Positions 36,040 to 46,619 are shown, counted from the first letter of the stretch. The stretch is DNA of 64,000 bases from Volvox africanus (GCA_030268105.1 BSDZ01000103.1:310001-374000), one strand, 5' to 3'. Numbers and translations are program-made. The notes: generated by a model not told the origin, from the sequence alone.

Positions 36040-36570
36040 GATCGATCGCCTATAGTTAATATTCAGTAGATCAACTATAGCATCTCTCCCAAATAAAGAC
36101 GTTCTTTCAGCAGCAAGAAAGCAAAGCGGACTTTCTCTGTGCCCGCCACAGCTCGCCATGCGGGGCTGTCTGCGCTTTTTCAAAATGCTGATTTTGATTA
36201 TTTTTTAGAAACTCAATATACGACAGTGAATAGACGTAATGAAAAACGTTTTCTCGTTGAAACGCAATCCTGGGTCGAAGCGAGGAGCCCACCCTTAAAA
36301 CTGTCTTGATTAATGCAGCGCACCCAACGGTTAACCTGTTTTAGCAAGCTATGGATTCGGTCTGAGTTTACTTCGTTCATTTTGTATGCTAGGAATCTTA
36401 TGTCGATCGCTCGTTTCTGGAGTACGATGGCTACAGGCTGAATCCAACGAAATTATAGTTAAATGTTATGATAATTTTACAAGGTGATTTCATAACTAAA
36501 CACGAGTTGGTATCGGCTTTATTGAAACCGGAAAAAAGGCGGGGCCCCCCAATATCTCTACCTTAGGATA

Positions 36571-36985
36571 GTCTCGTCCCCTGTCCCCATCCCCTGTCCC
36601 GCATTCCCTGTTCCCTGTCCGCGTCCCCGTCCCCTGTCCCCCGCCGACCGTGTCCCCATCCCCGTCCGCCTCCCACGTTTCTCATCTCCCGTCCATGTCC
36701 TGCGTCCCCCGTCAACATTCCCCGGCCACCCGCCCCCGTCCCATATCCCCCGTCCCCCGCCCCCGTCCTCCATTTTTCCCTGTCCCGCATTCCCCGCCCC
36801 CTGTCCCCCCTCCCACATTCCACATCCCGCGTCTGCGTCCTCGTCCCTCATCCCCCGACCGTGCCCCCCGTCCCTCATCTCCCCTCCCATATCCCTCGTT
36901 CCCCTCGCGTCCCGCATCCCCCGTCCCCCGTCCCAGTCCACGTCCGTGTCCCCCGTCCCCCGTCTGCGTCCCCCATTCCCCGTCC
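36571..36985 (+). repeat. CCCCGTC-type minisatellite
   Basis: Roughly 400 bp built from degenerate CCCCGTCCC, CCCATCCC and CCCTGTCCC units. Open frames on both strands here (176 and 175 codons) are artefacts of the repeat: low-complexity Pro/Ser/Arg one way and Gly/Arg/Met the other. The minus strand is a run of G3-5 blocks and could form G-quadruplexes. Confidence 0.9.
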
Positions 36986-36999
36986 CCATGTTCTCTTTC

Positions 37000-37771
37000 G
37001 CATTCAGGCCGCGCCACGCCGCATTCGAGTTCACGTCTTCACCTGCGCCGCCCCGCGTGCAAGTTCGCGTTCGGTCGCGACTCACCTCGCCACGCGCGCA
37101 ATTTGTTGAGGTTCAGCAGTTTAGCAGCGCAGGTTAATGAGATATCCATAAGCCATGATTATTTATTGTTTCATGTAGATTAAAGTGCAAGAGGCAAAGG
37201 TTGGACTACGGGCTGGGACAGATGACACCTCTGTGAAACCTGTTTTTATGCATTTCACTTTAGCCAGGCCGCAGAGTTTAGTCAAAGGAGAATAAATATA
37301 TTATTTAACTTGAAGGTTTTGTTCTTGTAACTTGTTCTCGTCATACACCGGGAAAATGGTCTTCAAAGGGAATAGTTGAATTAGCTCAGATTGAAATATC
37401 GTGAACTGTGGCCCTCTTAGAACAACTATGGCTAGAAAAGCGCTGATAACACCTTGACCTCGCCAAACGAATTCGTGCTCAAACGAATTTTATTAGCTAC
37501 AAACGAGATGCAATTAAATATAAATGGCATAGAATGTAATTATTGATTTTTATGCATGTAAACAAACGTGTTTGGTCGTTGCAGACACACACACGCACAC
37601 ATACACATGCTTGATCCATTCCGCATTGCGTCGCAACCCGGAGCAATGTAACATGATTGTGAAGCAGTTTCGTTAAATTACATATTGCGTGTCTTGGCAG
37701 AAGGAATGAGTGGTGTCGGTTGTAGGGCCTTATGCGTGCAGTGTCATTGTAACAGCGTGAACGGCGCAGAA
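37000..37771. other. AT-rich intergenic DNA
   Basis: Between the minisatellite and the hairpin element. No coding signature seen. A short degenerate (CA)n run is near 37586-37606. Confidence 0.4.
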
Positions 37772-38447
37772 GTCATGCACCGTTAACGGGGTGACAATTC
37801 TGGTAAAAGAGCGGTTAGGAAACGACAGTTGCGACAGCTGCTGATTCGCGTGAATGACAGTTGGCCGTTGCTGGATCTAACAGCCGTACGTTTCGGTGAT
37901 CTCTTGCTGATACTAAAGGCGAAGACTTCCCGTTGGAAGCGCTTCGCCTGGTAGTGGGTGTATGTGAGGCTGGCGCAGCAGTGCGCTAGCTGTAGCTCGG
38001 GCAACTACACTAGACACTGGCCTCACAGCCCGGCCCTGAGGTGAGACTACGCTACCTCTTCCTAGCTCTGTCGGTGATGGGGCGTCGCGCCGCACAGTCA
38101 CCTACTCCTCCAAGCTCCGTCGCGGTACTCTATTGGCAGCTAATCAGGGTTATCAGTCTTGATAGCGCCTTTATTAGGCTGATCTATTGGTGGCCTGGGC
38201 AGATGCGCGGAATGTGAACCACTGTAAGAGTCTGTATAATATTGTTACAATAGCTCAATTCCGAATAATCTATATCGACGAAGTGCTTCAGCGGGAAGCC
38301 TTCACCTTAGGTATCGGCAAGAGATCGCCAAACGTACGGCTGGTGGATCCATCAACGGCCAGCTGTCACGCGAATCAGCAGCTGTCGGAACTGTCGTTTC
38401 CTAACCGCTCTTTTACCAGAATTGTCACGCCGTCAATAGTGCATGAC
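37772..38447. mobile_element. Hairpin (long inverted-repeat) non-autonomous element
   Basis: Arms at about 37772-37948 and 38277-38447 are inverted copies of each other, around 170 bp long with scattered mismatches and small indels. Both start at GTCATGCAC and run through GTGACAATTCTGGTAAAAGA. The spacer is about 330 bp without coding potential. This is the plan of a MITE or foldback-type element. It abuts the left inverted repeat of the gypsy-type element; the junction forms the palindrome CATGACAGCTGTCATG. No clean target-site duplication is obvious. Confidence 0.8.
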
Positions 38448-38448
38448 A

Positions 38449-38503
38449 GCTGTCATGTGCAGTGAACGGCATCGCTGCGTCCACGACACTGGGGGTGTGG
38501 ACT
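38449..38503 (+). repeat. Left terminal inverted repeat of the pol element
   Basis: Begins GCTGTCATGTGCAGTGAACG and ends GGGTGTGGACT. It is the reverse complement of 44692-44746 with a single mismatch (T versus C in the GTGAACGG/GCGAACGG segment). Identity stops sharply after GGACT. Confidence 0.95.
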
Positions 38504-39402
38504 CCCCCCCCCGAACGCAGCTAGCGAAACTGGCGAGGGAGGTGAGGGCAATATCCATGTGCATGGGGTCTCCTGAGAGCCATCAATCCGTGGTTGTTCT
38601 GACTGGTTTGTTCTGCCTTAACCTTGACATGAAAACAAAGTTGACGCGCGCTCCTAAGGGCCCTAGAGATGAACCACCGACTGACGGCACACCACTCGCT
38701 GTGCAGACAACAATCGCCCATCACCATAACCTTGCTGTTCTCTGCGACACTGACCCTACAGTGAAGGCTCCTAGCGGAACGAGCCCTGCAGCAAAGCACA
38801 AAGCATGACCACCGGAATCCTAATTGCCCTGGTGTCTCCAAATAGCCCAGGGGCCTTGTACAACCCTGCAACTATCAAACGGTCTCACTCGGCGTGGAAG
38901 ACCACTGTACCTAAACCAGAGCCGATGGCAACCTAACTGGCACTTCACACCCGCCCAGAGAGGGAACGTCGCGCACCCCTGAGCTGTTGTCAGTAATCCA
39001 GCCCTCCGCTGGGCACCCATCAGGGGGCATCAGGGAACTGAAGCCGCCTCACGCCTCCAACGGCGCCCCTAGCTGAGGACGGCGCCCCATCGCGGAGACC
39101 ACCCTAACAACATCCCATCATCACGGCCTGCAACTCTGTGACCCCCAACGCGTCGGCCCAGGGTCCACAACCCTAGCTCCGTCAACGCCAGAGCCCCCGT
39201 CGCGGGGCACCTCCGGCATACTAATGTCTCCCCCCCAAGATCCTAGCCCCACCTCATCCAGCCACGATCAGGCGCTTGGCCACAGAGAGATTAACCTCCT
39301 CGGCTGACCCTCCGTCCCAATCTATGAAAAGTAGTGTGGCCGCGCCAACGCTCCACGAAAACGTAACGTACCCCACGTCACCACCTTCTGCCGTCACCAC
39401 CT

Positions 39403-40305
39403 TCACCTGCCCTGGCTCGCATGTACGACACGCTTGACTCGCTTCCCATTGAGGGCGGCGGCCTCTGCATCGAGACGCTGTGTGGCGGCGTTGGGGAAAA
39501 GAACCGCCTCCGTCTCCGGCAGGGCCATCTCTGGCCCTGTCGGGGCTTCACGCTTGAGCCTGACGCACTCCGGGTAGACCCACTGGCCGGGCGGCACGCC
39601 GCTGAGCGGTGGGGAGAGGCACTGGAAGTGCCAACCCTTCCCGCATGCGTCGCACAGCAGCATGTGCGCCTCATCATGTGGCGAGTGGCAGACCTCGCAA
39701 GCAAGATCCGCCGACGGCCGCTGCAGCTGTGGGTCCACTATCGGATTGATGTCAACCAGGTGGCACGGCCTCAACTGTTCCATGCACCTCCTCATTTGCT
39801 CCCCATTCTTCCCCACCAGAACTACAACACCCATGGGCCCCACCCGCTCAATGCGCAGCACCTCGTCGTGGACTGGCAGCTGCAGTGCGTTGTGCACCGC
39901 AGTGCGCCGCACGTAGACGTATTCACCGGGGGCAAGTTCAAATGGCGGAGGCCGGTACCGGCCCGACTGCAGGTGGGCATAGCGCTGCGTGTCCCAGTGT
40001 TGCGCGATGAGCAGGTTGGCTGCTGCGATGGGCAGGTGCCGCCGCAGCAGCACGGCGCACTCGTGGAGCGCGGCCACGTAGCTCTCCTCAGATCCCTTGC
40101 CCGTGAACCCCAGCGGCTCTGCCATCCGCTCCCGCACGGCAGGAGGAACGATCGGCTTCACACCGTACATGAGTTTGTACGGTGAGTACTGAGTCGAAGC
40201 CTGCAGTGAGCAGCGGTAGGCGAGTGCCAGCCAGGGGAGGTGTTGGTCCCAGGTTTCGCTCCTCTTCACGTCCGCACAATACTTGTGTAGGGCCGCCTTC
40301 ACCAT
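39403..40305 (-). pseudogene. Integrase C-terminal region with PHD finger
   Basis: 300 codons. The start (WDQHLPWLALAYRCSLQAST, SPYKLMYGVKP) is the integrase core's last helices. Near residues 125-180 a GPY/F-like barrel is followed by a PHD finger at residues ~203-247: CEVC, LLCDAC, WHFQC and WVYPEC. Seven of eight zinc ligands are present; the seventh, normally Cys in WxCxxC, is Tyr. Many gypsy integrases carry a chromodomain here; a PHD finger is an alternative chromatin reader that could direct insertion. A low-complexity tail ends at 39403. Confidence 0.85.
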
Positions 40306-40722
40306 TCACACCATCCGCTCGGCCGCTCCGTCTGCTTGGGGGTGACCGGCAGAGGTGAAGCGATGGCCGGCAAAACACTGGTGTAGAAGTTGATGAAAGG
40401 CCCTCTGGAATTCTTCCCCACGATCCGTGAGCACCTCAGCAGGAGCCGAGAAGTGAGTGATGAGCTCTAACAGACCACGGGAGGCCACCTCAGGTTGCTT
40501 GCTGTGCAGTGGGTAGAACTCCCCGTGCTTGGTGAAGTGTTCGATGCAGACCATGACGAAGGTGAAGCCAAACGGCTCGGTGGGCGGCAGCGGCCCCGCT
40601 AGGTCCACGCCCCAGCGGTAGAACATGCCCCTGATCGCCAGGGGCTGCTGTTGCATCGGGCGCGCCGTACCAATGCTCTTGGTCATACCACACAGCTTGC
40701 AGCCACGCATGACCTCCTGCAC
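40306..40722 (-). pseudogene. Integrase catalytic core (DDE)
   Basis: Contains the CKLCG zinc half and then WGVDLAGPLPP (first Asp), VLTDRGEEF (second Asp) and HPQADGAAERMV (Glu), the retroviral-type DDE triad at normal spacing. The frame stops at TGA (40308-40306) immediately after AERMV. The next frame resumes in phase with VKAALHKYC, so a single nonsense codon breaks an otherwise continuous integrase. Confidence 0.9.
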
Positions 40723-41906
40723 GGTTCAACGCATCCGGTACCACCAGTAGCCCAGCTGCACCAACGCTAGTGTCCGCCGAATGCCAAGGTGGGCCACCGC
40801 ATGGACTCTCCGCACGATGGCCTCCCGGTCTTTGGGCGGCGGGCAGACCCGCGTCGAGCCATCACTGAGAGCTCTAAGCAGCTGATTCCCCGCCCACGAT
40901 CCCACCAGTACAACGCGGCCCGTCGGAGCACGCGTCGCGCCGGCCGCCCGTCCTCCTCCGTGAACCCCGCCGGCGCCCCACGAAGGAACGCCAGCGTTGA
41001 CGCATCACGCCAGACGTCAGGGTGTTGGCCCTCCGCCAAGGCATTCTCCTGTACCTCAGCGGCCGCCGCTACTGCAGCAGTGGCCATCACCACCGTAAGC
41101 CCAGGCGCCCGCTGTGAGAGCAGGGCGCAGGCCCATGGCGTGAGCAGGTTGTCCGCATCCACCATGGCTGAGTTGTGTGTCATCCCAGCCGCCAGTCTCG
41201 CCGCCGATCCCACAGCCGTGAGTGCAGCTACAGGAGCCAGCGGGGTCAGGTCGGATCCCCCCCCCTGCGGCAAAGCCGTGAGGTGCATCTTCGCAGGATA
41301 CTGCATGTCATGGGGCGTGATGAAAGCGCGATGCAGCACCATGCAGAGGGAAAGCGCGACCTGGAAGACCAGCGGCGGAGACGACCGCTCAAGCAGCTCC
41401 AGCTCCAGCTCCAGCATGAAGTCCCGCGACGTCCGTAGCCAGAAGCCCGCCGCCGCTGTGTAGTCAGCGGCAGTGACCTGGCAGGGCGCGCGGATGGGGC
41501 CTGCGCGCAGTGGCGTGCCGGTGACGACAGGCGGTGGCAAGGCCACCCACGGCCGCCCTGGTAAATCACACGCCACATACGGCGGGGCGAGAACTGTGCA
41601 CGCCTCCGCTGGCACACGACCGGCCGGCAGTAGCGCGGCTAGGTCACGCCCATCAGGCGGGCGCAACTCTGTGACGCAGTGCTCCAAGTGCACCGCGTTG
41701 GCAAGGTTGGTGTGGAGGCAGCTCAAACGGTGAACTGCCGCGCCAGTGACGGCGGCATCCAGGAGCACAGGCAGCCCAAAGAGCCACCCAGCATCCGGCG
41801 CCGCGTCGACATTGACGAAGGGACCCTCCAAGAGGAAGGCCGGCGGTGAAAGGCGCCGCTCACGTGTTGTGTCGGCCAACAAAGGCCCGATCGGAAGGAT
41901 GACCAT
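40723..41906 (-). pseudogene. Pol spacer and integrase zinc region
   Basis: A 379-codon Ala/Leu/Pro-rich frame leads toward the integrase N-terminal zinc domain. In a neighbouring frame, HAVAHLGIRRTLALVQLGYWW is the HxxxH...YWW half. A TGA at 40728-40726 then interrupts before the CKLCG half, which lies at the start of the next open frame. So the HHCC zinc finger is split by a frame change and a stop. Confidence 0.7.
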
Positions 41907-43290
41907 CTAAGGTCCAGGATCCTTTGACACTGCCCGTAGATACCCCAGGATACTACATCACGACGAAACTGCTGAAACCCCCCCAAAAATCCGACAATTT
42001 GCGCAGCACTCCACACACTGTTCCCTGCCCAGCTACCTACCACGATCCACACAGACTCGTCCCCAAAACCCAAGGCCTCATCAGCTGCAGCCGAGGCCGC
42101 CCAGTACAGCAGGTCAGCAGGAATGCTGAAGGCCGGGACCAGCTGCGAGTCCCAGGCACCTGCGGCGAGCTGACTGGCGAAATGGAGCGCCCAGATTGGC
42201 ACCAGCCGGGACACTGCGAGCCGCTCGCAGGCGTCGCAGGACAAATGAACGTAACGCTGCACACGAAACCCCAAACCCAAACACGCAAGCAGGCCCGATG
42301 CAAGGCGGCCCGGCAGCTCCAAGACACTAATCCCCTCACCCCCTGCTGCTGCCGGAAAGAAGACATGCTGAACAAGCGCGGTATTCACTCCTAAAACCTC
42401 CCCTGTCCCTACCCTGCGGCGCAAGGGCAGTGCCTTGAAGGGCCGCAACCGACGCAAGGCTGCGGCCTCCCTGTGGATGAGCAGAGCCGCCGTCTGTAGT
42501 GTGACGGCGCCAGTGACCGGCGGCCCAGAAAGGCTGCAAGGCACGTGTGGCTCGGCGGAAGGCAGCACACCCCGCACCGAGGTCTCTAGCTCCCCGAGGG
42601 CAGGTTGCCCCGCCCCCGGGGCCTCCAGCCCCCCGGCGGCGAGTTGCCCCGCCGCCAAGGTCTCCAGCTCGTTGTCGTAGTCCAGCTCCGAGGCCGCCGA
42701 GACAGGCAACCCCGTACTGGCCACGAGACACACCGCATGCACGCACCAGGTCGCGGCACGCGCACGAGGGACCGGGCCAGCGAAGTGTGCAAGGCCAGCG
42801 AGCGGGCAAACCGCATCTGGGGCGGCGGCCAGCCCACTGGCCGGATCCGTCAAATCCTGACCATCCAAAAACTGTTGTGCCAGCGCCACCGAGCAAGCCG
42901 CAACCACCGTGAGGTGGGCTGCGACCGCCACAGAGGCTCCAGCAGCCGAAGGCGTACGAGAGAAGGCGTAGAGCGGCCACTGGACGCCCGGGTACGGCAC
43001 CAGCACAGGCGGCGAACACAGAGGATCGACTTCTTCATCCACTCGAGCTCCAGACCCATCATGCGCTGAGTCTCGCGGGTGCCGACTCAGGGCGTCGGCG
43101 TTCTGGTGCAGCTTGCCAGGCCGATGCGCCACATCAAAAGCAAACGCCTGCAGCTGTAGGGCCCACCGCGCGTACTGCGCAGGCAGGCCGTCCCGCTGAG
43201 ACATGAGCCATAGCAGCGGCGCATGGTCGGTGACGACGGTGAAGTGACGCGTGGCGAGGTACGCATTAAAATAGTTTGCTGGCCCACACC
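41907..43290 (-). pseudogene. RNase H remainder and Ala-rich spacer of pol
   Basis: After a frame change near 43270-43290 the RNase H continues with HFTVVTDHAPLLWLMSQ and HRPGKLHQNADALSRHP, the standard gypsy RNase H ending. Roughly 350 codons rich in Ala, Val, Leu and Pro follow, with no domain I can name. That length between RNase H and integrase is unusually long. It may hold a lineage-specific domain or captured sequence. Confidence 0.75.
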
Positions 43291-44456
43291 ACCGCCAAAA
43301 GTTCCTCCTTGTAGCTGTCATACCGCCGCTCGTGCACGTTGAGTGAACGAGAGACAGCCGCGCAGAGGTACTCACGCCCGGCATCATCGAGCTGCCCCAG
43401 GATCCCGCTGATGCCCACGCCAGAGAAGTCCGTGTGCAGTATGAGCGGCCGGTCAGGATGAACCCGCCGCAGCACAGGACCGCCCATCTGCGTGTAGATG
43501 CACTTAAGCTCGTCAAGTGCTGCCTGCTGTTCCGGACCCCACGACCCCGCGTGCCACACGTACGTGGTACTGGTGAGAGGGTTGAGGGGCGCGGTGATGT
43601 GGGCGAAATGCGGGACAAGCCCCCGGTAGTACGAGAACATGCCCAGCAGCCGCCGCACACCAGCAGAGGGCGTAGGCGGCTCCAACGCCAGCAGTGCCTC
43701 CACCTTGGCGCGGGTGGGGGACAGGCCACGCGCCGAGACCATAAAACCCAGGAATTCAACCGAATCGCCCGCAACGAGGGTTTTCTCCGGGTGTAACTTG
43801 ATGCCGATGTCCTGCAGCATGGCAAACACACGCTCCAGGTGCTCCTCCGCCGTGCGACTGAAGACAAGCAGGTCATCGACGTAGCAGGCGACAAATTCCT
43901 CCAAACCGTATTGGCGAATGGCGTGGACCAGGACACGCTGGAAGTGCGCTGTGGCGTTCCGCAGGCCATACACCAGATGCCTGTACTGCATCAGCCGCTG
44001 GCGCCACCAGAAGCTAGTGCGCTCCCGATGCTCAGGCGCCAGCGGAATCTGCAGGAAGGCAGCCTGGCATTCCATCTTGGTGAGCCACAGCGAGTCCCCC
44101 ACTTGCTGAAACAGCTGCTCCGGCAGCGGCGACAGGTGCAGTTCGGGAAGAGTGTCGGCGTTGAGCTCCCGTGCGTCCTGACAAAACCGCCGCTGCGTCC
44201 AGGTACCATCCGCCGACCGCTTGGCCGGCAGGGTGTTCATGGCGTACTGGCTGGAGCGGCTCTCTTCGATGATCCCGGCATCCAGCAGCTCCTGGCAGGC
44301 CGCGTCCATGGCGGCGTACTCCTCCTGACTGTGGGAACGGGGCCGCTGGTAGATGGGGCGCTGATGAGCAAGCTCGATGCGAGCGGGGCCCACGTCACCA
44401 CAATACTCTCCGAGATCCGCCATGCTGCGGGCGAAAACGCCATTATACCGATCCAC
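43266..44456 (-). pseudogene. Reverse transcriptase and start of RNase H
   Basis: About 397 codons. Counting from the codon at 44456, the frame carries GIIEESRSSQYAMNTLPAKR (RT domain entry), RFCQDARELNADT, LTKMECQAAFLQIPL (motif A region), LVYGLRNATAHFQRVL and YVDDLLVFS (catalytic box, residues 192-195). Then come KLHPEKTLV, FLGFMVSARGL and the RNase H start LHTDFSG...SYKEELLAVVW. These match Ty3/gypsy RT. The motif A aspartate (usual LDL) is read here as Glu in MEC. The frame ends early in RNase H, and the coding sense continues in another frame. Confidence 0.92.
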
Positions 44457-44690
44457 CTATTCCTTAAACCGCGCGGCCAGCTCCGGCGGCATGTCCGGGC
44501 GGTCGCACAGCAACCACCTGCCAGCGGTGACCGTGAACTTGGCCTCGGGCGGGAGTGTGCGCCGCCCTTCTGGTGTAAAATCCGCCGGCTTTAGAAAACC
44601 ATCGTTGTAATTGTCAGAATCTTTGCCCTCGTGGTCGCTGTCGTCGATGAGCGGCGGCAGCGGGTCAGCGACGGGGTAGTGGCGCCACAG
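44457..44690 (-). CDS. Short acidic N-terminal segment of the pol element
   Basis: In frame with the reverse transcriptase, separated from it only by a TAG at 44459-44457. It contains IDDSDHEGKDSDNYNDGF and a later PPEAKFTVTAGRWLLCDR. No Gag zinc knuckle (CCHC) or aspartic protease motif (DTG/DSG) is visible. It may be a linker before RT, a remnant of a lost Gag, or a spliced leader region. Confidence 0.5.
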   Translation of the reverse strand: MWRHYPVADPLPPLIDDSDHEGKDSDNYNDGFLKPADFTPEGRRTLPPEAKFTVTAGRWLLCDRPDMPPELAARFKE

Positions 44691-44691
44691 T

Positions 44692-44746
44692 AGTCCACAC
44701 CCCCAGTGTCGTGGACGCAGCGATGCCGTTCGCTGCACATGACAGC
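44692..44746 (-). repeat. Right terminal inverted repeat of the pol element
   Basis: Reverse complement of 38449-38503. It lies upstream of the pol coding strand, and the N-terminal open frame of the element reads out of it. The flank beyond (AGGACCTGACTG) shows no duplication of the left flank. Confidence 0.95.
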
Positions 44747-46619
44747 AGGACCTGACTGATGGCCATGTTGCAAGCAGCAGAATGCAGCAGATTATGTGTA
44801 TCAGAAAGCACTTATGTTTCTTTGATAGTTTTAAGCCAGAAACGAACATAAATAAACATTCTTGCCTAAGCATGTTTAGTATCCTGGGGTGTCTACCAGT
44901 AGTAATCAGGATGGACCGTGTATCGGGCCTTTGCTTATGCGGATATAACAGAGATACAACAGGATGCACAGTTGTGAGCATGCAGGTCTTCAAAACAGGT
45001 CAAAACTAAGAATGTTGAGAGACTTCACCTGAGTTTCTCGATATGTGACCGGATTCTCGTTGTCTCTTACAAAAACGTTATTTAGATATTGTGTTAATTC
45101 CCTTGGGCTGTTTTCCTACACTTCTTATTGCTCTAGGGTGTACAGGATCACAGTAGTTAAGTGTCGCAAACTCAAGACGCTGATGAGTCGGTGCTGTTTG
45201 CACGTTACAGTATGGATGTGTATCCCGTGTATGTATGACTAACCTACCCCACCTAACCAACCCCGCCTAACCAACCCCAACCCAACTAACCCACCCAACC
45301 TGCCCCACCCCGCGACCATCAATGGGTCCCCCTGGGAATGAAGCTGTGGGACGGACTAACAGCAGGATCAGTTGAATTATGCTCAAGATCTGTGGGGTCT
45401 GCTAGCTGCTCCATTTTCCCCCACTGCCACCATCTTGACTGACGTGCCCTCATAAATATTTGGGATGTAAGAAAGATCGAGGCAAGGAAGTGTGCGCATG
45501 CAAAGGTATTTGAAAATCTTAAAGCCAATCATCAGTAGCAGCAATATAGGTGTACAGATCAAAACACCCCGGCTAACAGCAGCAAGGTGGTGATGTGAGG
45601 TGGCCAATTGCTATTATTATACTTTTGAACTCTCCGAAAATGAGGTGTGCAGATGAGCCAATTGGGTGCAGTTGTAGGGCAGTGGTAGGCAGGGTCCTGT
45701 GACCTTGTTTGAGCTCTGCTTCATCTATCTCTGCCTTTGTAACTCATTCCGTTGTTTTATTATGTGGCGACCAGCTTGTTCTTTCTTGCAGTGGTCTTCA
45801 GTGTCGCTGGGTGTAGGAGTGCTGCAGTGTTAATCGCTGTTCTTGTGTTCTGGTTTCTGTTCCCGATACTTGGCCAGCATCTATATTGCATCATTATCTA
45901 GATATCTGGACAGGCCCCCTCAGCTGTATCTGGGTAACAAGAAGCTATACCTAGAGAGCAAAAAGCCCGCGAGCCGCACCTAATAATGAAGCCCCTGAGC
46001 CACATCTAGGTGTTATGTGAGGCACATCTACAGCAATTTCATTTGCTTCCTACATATCAGCCCCTTGAGGCCTCCACACTATCCTATTTGTGCGCTCTCG
46101 CTAACCCATATAAAATGATGCTTCCATCCGCCCAAGAAATCTAGCATCTATCGTTGGGACGACTGCTACACTAAGGGCGGCATAACCAAAATAAACATCA
46201 TTTATAAGAATAATCCCCCAAAATCGTAAAGGTAACAAAAATCGCATGAGCACAAACAGGTTTGGCTATTACCTTGAGGAAGGTCAAGGTAATAGCAACA
46301 CTTCTCCAGCCTTGTTTAATTCCAAAAAGTCGTGTTTCACATTCAATCTGAGGTAAAAGTGTTTTAACAATTCAACCATTACCTTTGACGACCATCTTCT
46401 TGCCATATGACACGAACGTGTGATCCTCTATTTAACCCTAAATTCCGCGCGTGGCCTGTGTGCAAAGTGAAATGAGTATAAACAAGTTTCAAGTCTCCAT
46501 TCCAATTGCAGTCCAACCTTTTCCCCTCAAACTATGACCAAAATCAATTGATATGTTACCATAGCTTGTGAATACATAATCATTTATCTATGATGCTAAA
46601 CTGCAAATCTGTGAATCTC
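44747..46619. other. No recognisable gene; degenerate CCTAAC-like patch
   Basis: No coding motif on either strand. At 45238-45310 a C/A-rich patch repeats CCTAACC, CCAACC and CCCAACTAACC units, resembling scrambled telomere-type repeats. Confidence 0.4.

Larger units (their letters stand above)
38449..44746 (-). mobile_element. Ty3/gypsy-type pol element bounded by 55-bp inverted repeats
   Basis: A 6.3-kb unit whose minus strand encodes, in order, an acidic N-terminal segment, reverse transcriptase, RNase H, a long Ala-rich spacer, an integrase zinc region, a DDE integrase core and a PHD finger. The domain order RT-RH-INT is that of Ty3/gypsy elements. Instead of long terminal direct repeats, I see a 55-bp inverted repeat at the two ends, with one mismatch. 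Several in-frame stops and frame changes show it is inactive or decayed. The 3' 900 bp (38504-39402) is non-coding. No tRNA primer-binding site or protease could be recognised. Confidence 0.85.

Noticed and set aside
36558..37183. Long open frames of about 175 codons on both strands
   Set aside because: They are translations of the CCCCGTC-type minisatellite; both strands stay open because of the repeat, and the peptides are low complexity.
39421..40185. A 254-codon + strand frame over the integrase
   Set aside because: The minus strand carries clear integrase and PHD motifs in the same bases; the + frame is its shadow.
38449..44746. Classification as a DIRS element because of the inverted ends
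   Set aside because: DIRS elements use a tyrosine recombinase. Here the integrase is a DDE type with HHCC and HPQxDGxxER motifs, so the coding part is Ty3/gypsy.
38449..44746. Classification as a Polinton/Maverick
   Set aside because: No protein-primed DNA polymerase, packaging ATPase or capsid genes are present; the polymerase is a gypsy reverse transcriptase.
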